NCBI GenBank assembly: GCA_027486345.1 | Contig: JAIXPH010000001.1 | Location: 42,798 to 106,797 of the forward strand | Reading direction: 5' to 3' | DNA length: 64,000 nucleotides | DNA from: Paracoccaceae bacterium | GTDB lineage: Bacteria; Pseudomonadota; Alphaproteobacteria; Rhodobacterales; Rhodobacteraceae | Part shown: positions 44,124 through 53,541 of the stretch, piece by piece | How the letters are laid out: each line of letters begins with the position of its first letter | How positions within the stretch are numbered: the stretch's first letter is position 1 | Translations under genes and position numbers: made by a program | Notes under the pieces: generated by a model | What the model was told of the DNA's origin: nothing | Databases searched by the model: none | What the model saw: only the letters and a program-made list of their open reading frames with translations

Positions 44124-45926
44124 TCAGAACTTCCGTTCCGCAGGGGCGATCTTCTTCAGGCTGATGCCGCCCTCGGCCTCGGTCGTCAGCGGATCGGCAT
44201 GCACGGCGCGATAGCCCAGCGTGACCTTGTCGCCATCCACCCACGCGAGCGAGTGTTTGCGCCAATTGGCGTCATCGCGGTTCGGGTGATCCTCATGCGC
44301 GTGCGCCCCCCGAGACTCGGTCCGCGCATGGGCGCCGTATATGGTGGCCAAGGCGTTCGGCATCAGGTTGGTCAGTTCCAGCGTCTCCATCAGATCGCTG
44401 TTCCAGACGAGCGAGCGGTCGGTGACCTTGATGTCGGCCATGCGGCCCGCAATCGCGGTCATCTTGCGCTCACCCTCGGCCAAGGTCGCCTCGGCCCGGA
44501 ACACGGCGGCGTCGGATTGCATGGTCTTTTGCATGTCCAGACGCAGCGCGGCGGTTGGCGTGGCCCCATTGGCATGGCGCAGCGTGTCAAAGCGCGACAG
44601 CGCCTTGTCCACTTCGGCCTTGTTCACCGGACGGTTCGCCTCTTTCGGGTTAACGATCTGCCCCGCACGGATCGCCGCTGCGCGGCCAAACACCACGAGG
44701 TCGATCAGCGAGTTCGATCCCAGACGGTTCGCACCATGCACGGAGGCACAGCCCGCCTCACCCACGGCCATCAGGCCAGGGAAGACGGCATCTGGGCTTT
44801 CGGCGGTGGGGTTCAGCACCTCACCCCAATAGTTCGTCGGGATGCCGCCCATGTTGTAATGCACGGTCGGCAGCACCGGGATCGGCTCTTTGGTCAGGTC
44901 CACACCGGCAAAGATGCGCGCGGATTCCGAAATGCCGGGCAGGCGCAGTTCCAGAGTTTCTTTCGGCAGGTGGTTCAGGTGCAGGTGGATGTGATCCCCC
45001 TGCGCGCCGACACCGCGCCCTTCGCGGATTTCCAGCGTCATGCAGCGGGAGACATAGTCCCGCGGGGCCAAATCCTTGTAGTGCGGCGCGTAACGTTCCA
45101 TGAACCGCTCGCCATTGGCGTTGGTCAGATAGCCGCCTTCGCCGCGTGCGCCTTCGGTGATCAGACAGCCCGAGCCATAGATGCCCGTCGGGTGGAATTG
45201 CACGAATTCCATGTCCTGAAGCGGCAGACCCGCCCGCGCCACCATCCCGCCACCGTCACCGGTGCAGGTATGGGCCGAGGTCGCGCTGAAATAGGCGCGG
45301 CCATAGCCGCCCGTTGCCAACACCACCATCTTGGCGTTGAAGACATGCATGGTGCCGTCGTCCAGCTTCCATGCCACCACGCCGGTGCAAGTGCCGTCGG
45401 TGATGATCAGGTCGATCGCGAAATACTCGATAAAGAATTCCGCGTTGTTTTTCAGCGACTGCCCATAGAGCGTGTGCAGGATCGCATGCCCCGTGCGGTC
45501 CGCCGCAGCACAGGTGCGCTGCACTGGCGGGCCTTCGCCATATTCGGTGGTGTGGCCGCCGAAGGGGCGCTGGTAAATCTTGCCCTCTTCGGTGCGGGAG
45601 AACGGCACGCCGTAATGCTCCAGCTCATAGACCGCCTTGGGGGCCTCACGCGCCAGATATTCCATGGCATCCGTGTCGCCCAGCCAGTCCGACCCCTTCA
45701 CGGTGTCGTACATGTGCCATTGCCAGCTGTCCGGGCCCATGTTGCCAAGCGATGCCGCGATGCCGCCTTGGGCTGCCACGGTATGCGACCGCGTCGGGAA
45801 CACCTTGGTCACGCAGGCCGTGCGCAGGCCCTGCTCGGCCATGCCAAGCGTGGCACGCAGACCGGCACCACCGGCACCCACGACCACCACGTCATAGTCG
45901 TGCACTTCATAAGGATAGGCAGTCAT
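44124..45926 (-). CDS. sdhA: succinate dehydrogenase flavoprotein subunit
   Basis: A 600-residue catalytic subunit of complex II. FAD-binding [20 protein letters not shown], the covalent FAD histidine in [43 protein letters not shown] and the substrate-binding arginine in [19 protein letters not shown] are present. It oxidises succinate to fumarate. The ATG at 45926 ([12 protein letters not shown]) was chosen. It starts 10 bp after sdhD. Confidence 0.97.
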   Translation of the reverse strand: MTAYPYEVHDYDVVVVGAGGAGLRATLGMAEQGLRTACVTKVFPTRSHTVAAQGGIAASLGNMGPDSWQWHMYDTVKGSDWLGDTDAMEYLAREAPKAVYELEHYGVPFSRTEEGKIYQRPFGGHTTEYGEGPPVQRTCAAADRTGHAILHTLYGQSLKNNAEFFIEYFAIDLIITDGTCTGVVAWKLDDGTMHVFNAKMVVLATGGYGRAYFSATSAHTCTGDGGGMVARAGLPLQDMEFVQFHPTGIYGSGCLITEGARGEGGYLTNANGERFMERYAPHYKDLAPRDYVSRCMTLEIREGRGVGAQGDHIHLHLNHLPKETLELRLPGISESARIFAGVDLTKEPIPVLPTVHYNMGGIPTNYWGEVLNPTAESPDAVFPGLMAVGEAGCASVHGANRLGSNSLIDLVVFGRAAAIRAGQIVNPKEANRPVNKAEVDKALSRFDTLRHANGATPTAALRLDMQKTMQSDAAVFRAEATLAEGERKMTAIAGRMADIKVTDRSLVWNSDLMETLELTNLMPNALATIYGAHARTESRGAHAHEDHPNRDDANWRKHSLAWVDGDKVTLGYRAVHADPLTTEAEGGISLKKIAPAERKF

Positions 45927-45936
45927 GTCGAACCCT

Positions 45937-46308
45937 TCAGAGCGCGATGCGGACAAGGGCGTAAAGCCCCGTCGCCATCACGGCATAGGACAGCGAGATC
46001 GCGCCGATCACCAGCGCGTGGCGCGTCGCGCCATGAGAATAGTCCTCGATCATGGTCTGGGCACCGGCGGCGAAGTGGCGCATGCCCACCACCAGCACAA
46101 GGCCGGTCAGGATCGAGGGAAACGGTTTGGCAAAGGTGGCAAGCACCTGGTCATGCCCCTGCCCCAAGGCCGAGCCGAAGATATAGACCCAGAACGGGAT
46201 CAAAATCGCCAGCGCGATGGAGGACACATGCATGAACCACATGTGCTGCGTGCCGGACCGGGCGGACCCCCGGCCCACGGCGCGTTTGCGGTCGGTCAGA
46301 TAGCGCAT
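45937..46308 (-). CDS. sdhD: succinate dehydrogenase membrane anchor subunit
   Basis: A 123-residue integral membrane protein with three spans ([58 protein letters not shown]). [16 protein letters not shown] is the conserved heme-side motif. With SdhC it binds heme b and ubiquinone. It is 10 bp after sdhC. Confidence 0.92.
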   Translation of the reverse strand: MRYLTDRKRAVGRGSARSGTQHMWFMHVSSIALAILIPFWVYIFGSALGQGHDQVLATFAKPFPSILTGLVLVVGMRHFAAGAQTMIEDYSHGATRHALVIGAISLSYAVMATGLYALVRIAL

Positions 46309-46318
46309 CTTCGCCCCC

Positions 46319-46708
46319 TTACACGATGACGATGGTCAGAAGGGTCAGCACGACCGACCCGATGATGACGCCCCAGCCCAGCTTTTCCGCCGTCGGGATG
46401 TCCAGACCCCGGCCGGAGTCGAAGATCCAGTGCCGCACGCCCGCCAGATAGTGATACCACAGCGCCCAGGCCGACAGCGTGAACACCAGATCGCCAAACC
46501 ACGAGGTCACGACGGCATCGGCAAGGGCGAAGTATTCCGCCGCGGTCGCCGCCGCCAGCAGCCACCAGACCGCCAGAAGCGTGCCCACGATCAGCCCGTT
46601 GCCGGTGATCCGCGTCAGGATCGAAGTGATCGAGGTCAGTTGCGGGCGATAATACGGCCCGATCATGAATGGGGAGAGGGGTCTTTCGACCCGCTTCGGT
46701 TCGGCCAT
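46319..46708 (-). CDS. sdhC: succinate dehydrogenase cytochrome b556 subunit
   Basis: A 129-residue membrane anchor. The family motif RPLSPFMIGPYYRPQLTSIT leads to SILTRITGNGLIVGTLL; the heme ligand region is LWYHYLAGVRHWIFD, and the third span ends IVIV. The ATG at 46708 (MAEPKRVERP) is preferred; a long frame upstream is open. It is the first gene of the sdh operon, with the twin-palindrome element 154-184 bp upstream. Confidence 0.94.
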   Translation of the reverse strand: MAEPKRVERPLSPFMIGPYYRPQLTSITSILTRITGNGLIVGTLLAVWWLLAAATAAEYFALADAVVTSWFGDLVFTLSAWALWYHYLAGVRHWIFDSGRGLDIPTAEKLGWGVIIGSVVLTLLTIVIV

Positions 46709-46861
46709 CTCGGTTCCCTTCGCCGCTGGCATCCCCGTAAAGAACGACGGGGCGCACATCGTTTTATTTGATGCCTTGAATAACGGCTTTTGTGCCCAAG
46801 TCACGCGCCCATACGCCGCAGTTGGGCGATGTTTGCGGTAACGGGTGGAAAAATCCAGCTT

Positions 46862-46892
46862 TGTGATCACGAATTTTCAGCGCGTGATCACA
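46862..46892. promoter_or_regulatory. twin palindrome upstream of sdhC, shared with sucC
   Basis: TGTGATCACG (46862-46871) and CGTGATCACA (46883-46892) are two GTGATCAC-type sites with centres 21 bp apart (two helical turns), joined by ATTTTCAGCG. The element is 29/31 identical to 53403-53433 before sucC. Relative to transcription the asymmetric core points the opposite way in the two places. Confidence 0.85.
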
Positions 46893-46932
46893 GCTCGGCA
46901 ACTTCCGGTCACACGAAACGACTCAAGGCAGG

Positions 46933-47778
46933 CTATTGGTTGTGGGCGACATCCAGCGCCCATTCCGTGATCTCGGTGCAGATGGTCACACCCACCACGG
47001 ACGGATCATAAAAGGCATTCGCCTCATCGCAGGGGGCCAGGGTCACCGTCAGATCCTGCGGCAGGCTGAGGACGGAGTTCAGGTAATCCACCTCATCCTT
47101 CAGCATGGCGGCAAAGGGGTCATCCTCGGGGTCCGGGCCTTGCCAGACCAGCGTCGTGCCCGCCCCTGCCTCATAGGCCTCATCCAGAAACGGTCCCCAT
47201 GACCGGTTGGCGAGGTCGAATTCATCCGGGCAAGTCACGGCGCGGTCTTCGGGCAGACCCAGTTCGATCGCCACCGCTTCGCGCGTGTCGGGGGACGCGC
47301 CATACCACAGGCAAACATAGGTGAAATAGCGCCGGTCATCCGGGGAATGGACACCATAATTCAGCGGCATCTCACCCGATGCCATGGTTTCCGAAGCACT
47401 TGCCGCCCAGAAGGCCGCGGTGGCGCGCAGCTTTTCTTCTGATGCGGCTTCGTCCCACAATTCGTTGATCAACAGCGCCGACAGCACATCGGCCGCATCC
47501 TCCTCCAGCCCCAGGACCGGGGCTTGCAGGATGTCGATCAGCGCATGCCCCATCTCATGGTAAAAGATCGACAGGACCGCATCCTGCGCCATGTACAGCG
47601 CGGCATCCTCTTCGGATACGCCGTCGCTGTCAGGCATCTCCGGGTCATTGCCCCCCTTGGGCGGCTTGACCTGATCCGCCACGACAGAGGTCTGAGACAC
47701 CCCTTCGGCCAAGACCGGAGCGGCAAGCGACAGGGCGAAAAGGCACGGGGCCAGACGGGCGCACATAAATCTCAACAT
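46933..47778 (-). CDS. DUF4344 domain metallopeptidase, exported
   Basis: A 281-residue protein with a signal peptide (LFALSLAAPVLAEG, cleavage near residue 24). The zinc motif is SIFYHEMGHALIDILQAPVLGLEEDAADVLSALL (HExxH with a downstream Glu). Cys residues suggest disulfides. The family is called DUF4344, putative metallopeptidase; substrate unknown. It is in the same direction as and 43 bp after mch, so probably the last gene of that run, upstream of the sdh promoter. Confidence 0.83.
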   Translation of the reverse strand: MLRFMCARLAPCLFALSLAAPVLAEGVSQTSVVADQVKPPKGGNDPEMPDSDGVSEEDAALYMAQDAVLSIFYHEMGHALIDILQAPVLGLEEDAADVLSALLINELWDEAASEEKLRATAAFWAASASETMASGEMPLNYGVHSPDDRRYFTYVCLWYGASPDTREAVAIELGLPEDRAVTCPDEFDLANRSWGPFLDEAYEAGAGTTLVWQGPDPEDDPFAAMLKDEVDYLNSVLSLPQDLTVTLAPCDEANAFYDPSVVGVTICTEITEWALDVAHNQ

Positions 47779-47821
47779 GGGGATGGATCATGCCACAGCC
47801 GCCTCATGGCGCAAGCCGGAA

Positions 47822-48853
47822 TCAGCGTGGCACCAGCGCCCAGTAATCCAGATCAAGCAGCACCTCGGGCGCATATTTCCCATCGGCCCCACGCAGGTCA
47901 AAGGGCGAGGCACCCTGCTTGACCGCCACCAGACGCAAGCGCAGCGCGCCAACCGTCGGGTGCGAGGTCTCTGCCTTGTCCAGCACCTCGGACCACGCCT
48001 TGACGGTGTCACCGGCAAAGCACGGATTGGCATGTGCCCCTGCGTTCAGCGCCACGATCATCTGCGCATTGGCCAGCCCGTTGAAGGACAGGGTCCGCGC
48101 CAGACTGATGACATGCCCGCCGTAGATCAGCCGCTTGCCATCCTCGCGAAAGGTGGCGTCGAAATGCACCTTGGCGGTGTTCTGCCACAGCCGCGTGGCC
48201 TGCATATGTTCGGATTGTTCAATGGTGATGCCATCGACATGGTCGATCCGCTCACCGATGTCGTAATCGGAAAAGCGGTGCCGCTCTCCCGCCAGCGTGA
48301 AATCGTAATCGGCAAAGGTCAGGCCCGCCGGAATGGCCAGCGTCTCGGGTGCCACCACGGCGGCCAGTTCCGGCACATGCGCCACGGGCGCGGGCGCATC
48401 GGCGCGGCCCTTGCGCACCATCACCCAGCGCACATAGTCCATCACCGTCTCGTCGTGCTGATTGATCCCCCGCGTCCGCACCCAGACCACGCCCGAGGTA
48501 CCGTTGGAATTCTCCTTCAACCCGATCACGGTGCTTTCCGACCGCAGGGTGTCACCGGGATAGACCGGCAGACGCCACCGCCCCTCGGCATAGCCAAGGT
48601 TTGCCACCGCGTTCAGGCTGACATCCGGGACGGTCTTGCCGAAGACGATGTGGAAGGCCGCCAGATCATCCAGCGGCGATCCCGGCAGGCCACAGCGGCG
48701 CGCGAATTCATCCGACGAATACAGCGCATGCCGCGCGGGATAGAGCATGTGGTAAAGCGCCCGCTCCCCGCCGGAGACCGTGCGCGGCACGGCATGGAGG
48801 ATGGTTTCGCCGAGGGTATAGTCCTCGAAGAAGCGGCCGGGATTGGTTTTCAT
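47822..48853 (-). CDS. mch: mesaconyl-CoA hydratase (MaoC-type), ethylmalonyl-CoA pathway
   Basis: A 343-residue double-hotdog MaoC-like protein. The start MKTNPGRFFEDYTLGETI and motifs LYPARHALYSSDEFARRCGLP, HIVFGKTVPDVSLNAVANLG, LPVYPGDTLRSESTVIG and HVDGITIEQSEHMQATRLWQ fit Mch, which interconverts mesaconyl-CoA and beta-methylmalyl-CoA. Its length equals, as I recall, that of the R. sphaeroides enzyme. Neighbours mcl2 and the sdh/mdh genes support this assignment. The ATG at 48853 was chosen over an upstream frame. Confidence 0.9.
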   Translation of the reverse strand: MKTNPGRFFEDYTLGETILHAVPRTVSGGERALYHMLYPARHALYSSDEFARRCGLPGSPLDDLAAFHIVFGKTVPDVSLNAVANLGYAEGRWRLPVYPGDTLRSESTVIGLKENSNGTSGVVWVRTRGINQHDETVMDYVRWVMVRKGRADAPAPVAHVPELAAVVAPETLAIPAGLTFADYDFTLAGERHRFSDYDIGERIDHVDGITIEQSEHMQATRLWQNTAKVHFDATFREDGKRLIYGGHVISLARTLSFNGLANAQMIVALNAGAHANPCFAGDTVKAWSEVLDKAETSHPTVGALRLRLVAVKQGASPFDLRGADGKYAPEVLLDLDYWALVPR

Positions 48854-48908
48854 GCTCTCACCTTTGGTGTCGCGCCCCGGCCAGCGGGCCAGCCGCCGGG
48901 GCACGGTT

Positions 48909-49112
48909 TCAATGCTCGCCCAGCTTGATCTCGGGCGTGTAGGTGCCGGGGGCCTCTTTCACCACGGCCTGACCGCAGCGCATGACCCCGCGCGCGGCGT
49001 CAAAGGCATAGGTGGGCGCGCCATGCAGTTCCCACCCCTTGTTCAAGGCCGCCGTCACCTTGTGGCAAAAGGCGGATGTGTCGTCGTCCGACAGGAAGCG
49101 ATAGAGTTTCAT
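48909..49112 (-). CDS. DUF1737 domain-containing small protein
   Basis: A 67-residue protein, MKLYRFLSDDDTSAFCHKVT, then ALNKGWELHGAPTYAFDAARG. This matches DUF1737 (short, conserved Cys-His and KGW motifs). The ATG at 49112 is chosen; the frame extends into nnrU upstream. It is 4 bp after nnrU and 55 bp before mch, so it is within the mcl2-nnrU-DUF1737-mch run. Function unknown. Confidence 0.8.
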   Translation of the reverse strand: MKLYRFLSDDDTSAFCHKVTAALNKGWELHGAPTYAFDAARGVMRCGQAVVKEAPGTYTPEIKLGEH

Positions 49113-49116
49113 GCCC

Positions 49117-49662
49117 TTACCCCCAAGGCTGATAGCCAAGCCAGTTGTGCAGGCCCATCACCAAGCCGGTGACGACCAGCGCGCCGACGATCGCCGCCCC
49201 CTCTTTCCACACAGGCTGCGGCGCGGGGCGGGTCCAGACGGGTTCGGCCCGGTTGATCAGGATGACCGAGGCGACAGCCCAGGCCAAAATCCCGCCGAAC
49301 AGGACAAACGATGGCAGATCCCCATTCACCAACAAGTGCGACAGGGCCCAGACCTTGACCGCCGTCAGTTGCGGATGGCGGATGCGACGGGTGATCGCGG
49401 TTTTCATGCCCGATGCCGCGTAAAGATAGAACGCGAACAGCATCAGCAGGTTGTTGATGCCCACCAGCGGTGCGCTGCGGCCCCACCAGACCGGACCATC
49501 GGCCCACTTGTAGCCGTAATACATCAAGGGCAGCGACAACAGGATCAGCACCGTTGTCACCAGCTTGCCCCGATCCCCCATGCCCGCGCGGACATCGGGG
49601 GCGACACGCTTGAACAGATGCGCGGCGGTCCAAAGCACAAGTCCAAGGATGAGTAGCGTCAC
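49117..49662 (-). CDS. NnrU family membrane protein
   Basis: A 181-residue integral membrane protein with about five spans. TAAHLFKRVAPDVRAGMGDRGK and KTAITRRIRHPQLTAVKVWALSHLLVNGD carry the NnrU-family pattern. In Rhodobacter, NnrU is linked to nitric oxide metabolism; homologues elsewhere act in membrane-related reductions. Here it sits among ethylmalonyl-CoA and TCA genes with no denitrification genes in sight, so the family name should not be taken as function. Confidence 0.8.
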   Translation of the reverse strand: MTLLILGLVLWTAAHLFKRVAPDVRAGMGDRGKLVTTVLILLSLPLMYYGYKWADGPVWWGRSAPLVGINNLLMLFAFYLYAASGMKTAITRRIRHPQLTAVKVWALSHLLVNGDLPSFVLFGGILAWAVASVILINRAEPVWTRPAPQPVWKEGAAIVGALVVTGLVMGLHNWLGYQPWG

Positions 49663-49704
49663 GGGCAGAACCTCCTGATGGCTGCGATTGCGCGCACCCT
49701 GCCC

Positions 49705-50559
49705 TTATTCCACCAGCGCCGCAATCGCCTGCGCCTTGGCCAGGGTCGCCTGCGCCGTCACGATGTGCAGGTTTTCCACGATCTTACCATCGACCACCGC
49801 CACGCCCTGCCCTGCCGCCTGCGCCTCGTTGAAGGCGGCAATGTGGCGGCGGGCCAGCGCCACCTCATCCTCGGACGGCGCGAAGGCGGCGTTGGTGATC
49901 TCCAGTTGCGCGGGATGGATCAGCGTCTTGCCGTCAAAGCCCATGTCGCGGCCCTGCTCACATTCCGCGCGCAACCCTGCCTCGTCCTTGAAGGCGTTGA
50001 AGACGCCATCGACGATCACCCGGCCATGCGCCTTGGCCGCCAGCAGACACAGGCCCAAGCCCGCCTGCAACGGCAGACGGTCAGCGCGGAACCGGCTGCC
50101 GATCTCCTTGGCCAGATCGTTGGTTCCCATGACCATGCCCTGCAGGCGCGGATGGGCGGCAATCGCAGCGGCGTTCAGCATCCCCAGCGCGGTTTCCATC
50201 ATGGCCCAAAGCGGCTTGTCCCCCGCGATGGCCGCCACGGCATCCAGATCAGCGGGGGCATTCACCTTGGGGATCAGCATCGCATCCACGCCCGGATGGG
50301 CGGCGAAGGCCAAGGCATCCGCGCGGCCCCAGTCCGTGTCCAGCCCGTTGATCCGCACGATCCGCACGCGCTTGCCGTAGTCGGTCTCGGTCAAGGCCTG
50401 TGCCAAAGTGGCGCGCGCGGCGGTCTTTTCCGCCGGGGTCACCGCATCCTCAAGGTCAAAGATGATGGCATCCGCCGCCAGATCCCGCGCTTTTTCCAGC
50501 GCCCGCTCCTTTGACGCGGGGATGTAGAGCACCGAGCGGAAGGGGCGGACCTGCGGCAT
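49705..50559 (-). CDS. mcl2: (3S)-malyl-CoA thioesterase / CitE-like lyase family protein
   Basis: A 284-residue HpcH/HpaI-CitE family protein. FRSVLYIPASKERALEKARDL, IIFDLEDAVTPAEKTAAR (Mg-binding Asp/Glu), RIVRINGLDTDWG, MMETALGMLNAAAIA and MGFDGKTLIHPAQLEITN are seen. Length and the neighbour mch fit Mcl2, which hydrolyses malyl-CoA in the ethylmalonyl-CoA pathway. Mcl1 (lyase, longer) and CitE are alternatives. A TTTGC/TTGCA cluster lies about 65-80 bp upstream. It heads the leftward run mcl2-nnrU-DUF1737-mch. Confidence 0.85.
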   Translation of the reverse strand: MPQVRPFRSVLYIPASKERALEKARDLAADAIIFDLEDAVTPAEKTAARATLAQALTETDYGKRVRIVRINGLDTDWGRADALAFAAHPGVDAMLIPKVNAPADLDAVAAIAGDKPLWAMMETALGMLNAAAIAAHPRLQGMVMGTNDLAKEIGSRFRADRLPLQAGLGLCLLAAKAHGRVIVDGVFNAFKDEAGLRAECEQGRDMGFDGKTLIHPAQLEITNAAFAPSEDEVALARRHIAAFNEAQAAGQGVAVVDGKIVENLHIVTAQATLAKAQAIAALVE

Positions 50560-50669
50560 GATTCTTCTCCGGGTAACAATCTTTCGTCAGGGACCACGGT
50601 TTTGGCATATTCAGCAAGGGGTGATTTGCTGCATTGCAGAAAAAATCCGCGCCGCTTTGCCGCATCCGG

Positions 50670-51419
50670 TCAGATCATGCCGTGCAGACCGTCCCAGATC
50701 AGCTTGACCGACACCAGAAGCAGCGCCCATGTCACCAGTTTGAAGAACAGCACCTCCGGCAGCACGCGCACCAGCCGCACGCCGATGAAGACCGCCACCG
50801 CCGCCACCGGCATCAGCAGCACCGCGACATGCAGGTTGTCCGCCGAGAACTGCCCCAGCGCCCAATAGGGGATCAGCTTGACCGCGTTGATGATGGCAAA
50901 AGCGATGGTGGAGGTGCCCGCGAACACCGTCTTGGTCATCTTCAGCGGCAGCGCATACACCTGATAGGGCGGCCCGCCGGAATGGCTGACAAAGCTGGTG
51001 AAGCCCGTGATCACCCCCCAGAACAAGCCGCGCGGCACATCCGCCGGGCGCGCCGGGGCGTCCTTTTTGGGGCGCAGCAGCAGGTTCAGCGCGAAAACGA
51101 GGCCGATCAGACCCACCGTCAGTGTCACCAGCGGCTCTGGCACCACCGAGGCCGTCGCCCAGCCGATGGTGATCCCGACCAAGGCCCCCGGCAGGATGAT
51201 CCAGATCACCCGTGCGTTGAACTCGTGCCGATAGGCCCACAACCCGAACATGTCGGACACCACATAGACCGGCAGCAACAGCCCCGCCGCCGTGACGGGT
51301 GATGTCGCCAGCGCCAAGGTCGGCACGCTCAGCATGCCCACCACCGGCAAGCCGCCCTTGCCCATCCCGACGAAGACTGCCGACGCCAGCGCCACTGCCC
51401 AGAAGAACATTCCGTCCAT
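50670..51419 (-). CDS. TauE/SafE family sulfite-type exporter
   Basis: A 249-residue membrane protein with about eight spans (AVALASAVFVGMGKGGLPVVG; GLLLPVYVVSDMFGLWAY; GALVGITIGWATASVVP). GFTSFVSHSGGPPYQVYALPL is the TauE second-repeat signature. The family exports sulfite, sulfoacetate or other organic anions; substrate unknown. It is divergent from mdh across about 225 bp, which contains the TTTGCA repeats. Confidence 0.87.
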   Translation of the reverse strand: MDGMFFWAVALASAVFVGMGKGGLPVVGMLSVPTLALATSPVTAAGLLLPVYVVSDMFGLWAYRHEFNARVIWIILPGALVGITIGWATASVVPEPLVTLTVGLIGLVFALNLLLRPKKDAPARPADVPRGLFWGVITGFTSFVSHSGGPPYQVYALPLKMTKTVFAGTSTIAFAIINAVKLIPYWALGQFSADNLHVAVLLMPVAAVAVFIGVRLVRVLPEVLFFKLVTWALLLVSVKLIWDGLHGMI

Positions 51420-51491
51420 GCCGACTCCCCCGTCGCCTACCGCCCCAGCGCTCTAGCCCAAGCCCGGTGCTGGGACCAGCACGCGTGCGGC

Positions 51492-51530
51492 GCAAACAGC
51501 TTTGCACCCGTTTGCATACCATTGCATACC
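51492..51530. promoter_or_regulatory. TTTGCA-type repeats upstream of mdh
   Basis: TTTGCACCCG, TTTGCATACC and ATTGCATACC follow in register at 51501-51510, 51511-51520 and 51521-51530, a 10-bp period. GCAAA at 51492-51496 faces the first TTTGC across 4 bp. The pattern resembles sites of ScfR-type regulators (RamB, PccR), which is an inference. It is 114-152 bp before the mdh start. Confidence 0.55.
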
Positions 51531-51565
51531 GAAATCCACTTGCCAGACCGGATTTTGCAGCGTAG

Positions 51566-52606
<1,041 letters not shown>

Positions 52607-52628
52607 TCGCCGGTTTCAGACCATAAGG

Positions 52629-52660
52629 GGGCCGGGCCGCTGCGCCCGGCCCTTTGCTTT
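52629..52660 (+). terminator. rho-independent terminator of mdh
   Basis: GGGCCGGGC (52629-52637) pairs with GCCCGGCCC (52644-52652) around CGCTGC, followed by TTTGCTTT. It starts 23 bp after the mdh stop. Confidence 0.9.
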
Positions 52661-52668
52661 CGTGACCC

Positions 52669-53343
52669 ATGACCATATCGCCTTACGCCAAGCCCGGCTT
52701 CTATGACGACGCCCTGTCCAAGGGCCGTCACCGCGACATCGTGGGCGGACGCTGGGGTGAGACGGCGGATATCGTGATGCCGCTGCTGATGGAGCTTGGA
52801 CTGCGGGACAGCGACAAGGTGCTGGACATCGGGGCGGGCTCTTTGCGCCTTGGCCACCGGCTGGTGCCGATGTTGCCCGCCGGAAACTATTGGGCCACCG
52901 ATGCCTCTGGCCCCCTGATGCGGCGCGGGTGGGAGGTAGAACTGACCGACGCCGACCGCGCCAAACTGCCGGTGGAGCAACTGGTCGAGGATGCGGAATT
53001 CCGCTTTCCCGCCATTCCCGACGACATCGACTTTGCCCTGTGTTTCGCCGTCTTCACCCATTTGCCGATGAACCACCTGCGGCGGGCCTTGGTCACGGTG
53101 CGGCAGCGGTTTCCCACCCTCAGGCGGTTTGTCTTCACGGTCTTCCTCGCGCCGGACCCCGCCGCCTTTGCTGGCCCCTTCCGGCAGAATGATGGCGTGG
53201 TCACCCACCCGGACCGCGCGCCCTGGCACATGGTGGCCGAGGATGCGCTGCACCTCGCGCGGGCCTCCGGTTTCCACGTCGCGATGCGGCCGGACCGGCT
53301 GCCGCGGGGGCAAGTGATGTTCGTCGCGGACCCGGCGCGCTAG
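52669..53343 (+). CDS. SAM-dependent methyltransferase of unknown target
   Basis: A 224-residue protein with a class I methyltransferase core: DKVLDIGAGSLRLGHRLVPMLP (motif I), YWATDASGPLMRRGWEVELTD, and DFALCFAVFTHLPMNHLRRAL. It resembles small-molecule or lipid methyltransferases but no substrate is evident. It begins 8 bp after the mdh terminator, so it needs its own promoter or read-through. The TCA suc region follows after 198 bp. Confidence 0.82.
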   Translation: MTISPYAKPGFYDDALSKGRHRDIVGGRWGETADIVMPLLMELGLRDSDKVLDIGAGSLRLGHRLVPMLPAGNYWATDASGPLMRRGWEVELTDADRAKLPVEQLVEDAEFRFPAIPDDIDFALCFAVFTHLPMNHLRRALVTVRQRFPTLRRFVFTVFLAPDPAAFAGPFRQNDGVVTHPDRAPWHMVAEDALHLARASGFHVAMRPDRLPRGQVMFVADPAR

Positions 53344-53350
53344 GCCGAAG

Positions 53351-53364
53351 TTGACAGCTGTCAA
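53351..53364. promoter_or_regulatory. 14-bp perfect palindrome upstream of sucC
   Basis: TTGACAGCTGTCAA is perfectly self-complementary, just after the methyltransferase stop codon. A second near-palindrome, GTTAACGCTAAC (53380-53391), with central CG, is LacI-operator-like. Both lie upstream of the twin GTGATCAC element; regulators are unknown. Confidence 0.45.
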
Positions 53365-53402
53365 CGGCCCGAATCAGGCGTTAACGCTAACGGAATCTTG
53401 CC

Positions 53403-53433
53403 TGTGATCACACATTTTCAGCGCGTGATCACA
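53403..53433. promoter_or_regulatory. twin palindrome upstream of sucC, shared with sdhC
   Basis: TGTGATCACA (53403-53412) and CGTGATCACA (53424-53433), centres 21 bp apart, joined by ATTTTCAGCG. The element matches 46862-46892 at 29 of 31 positions. It ends 108 bp before the sucC start codon. CGGTAT/ATACCG (53460-53465 with 53474-53479) follows. Confidence 0.85.
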
Positions 53434-53541
53434 AATCTCACTTTTTCAGGCCCAAATCACGGTATGCCATAGAATACCGTTTCACTGCTGCCCAAATCCG
53501 TGTCATCTCGCGTCAAAACCACAGCGATGGGACGGTTTCAG

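Noticed and set aside
49117..49662. Denitrification locus implied by NnrU
   Set aside because: No nir, nor or nos genes are near; the neighbours are ethylmalonyl-CoA and TCA genes.
53351..53364. TTGACA as a plain -35 promoter box
   Set aside because: It is part of a perfect 14-bp palindrome and no convincing -10 box was found 16-18 bp downstream; kept only as a regulatory candidate.
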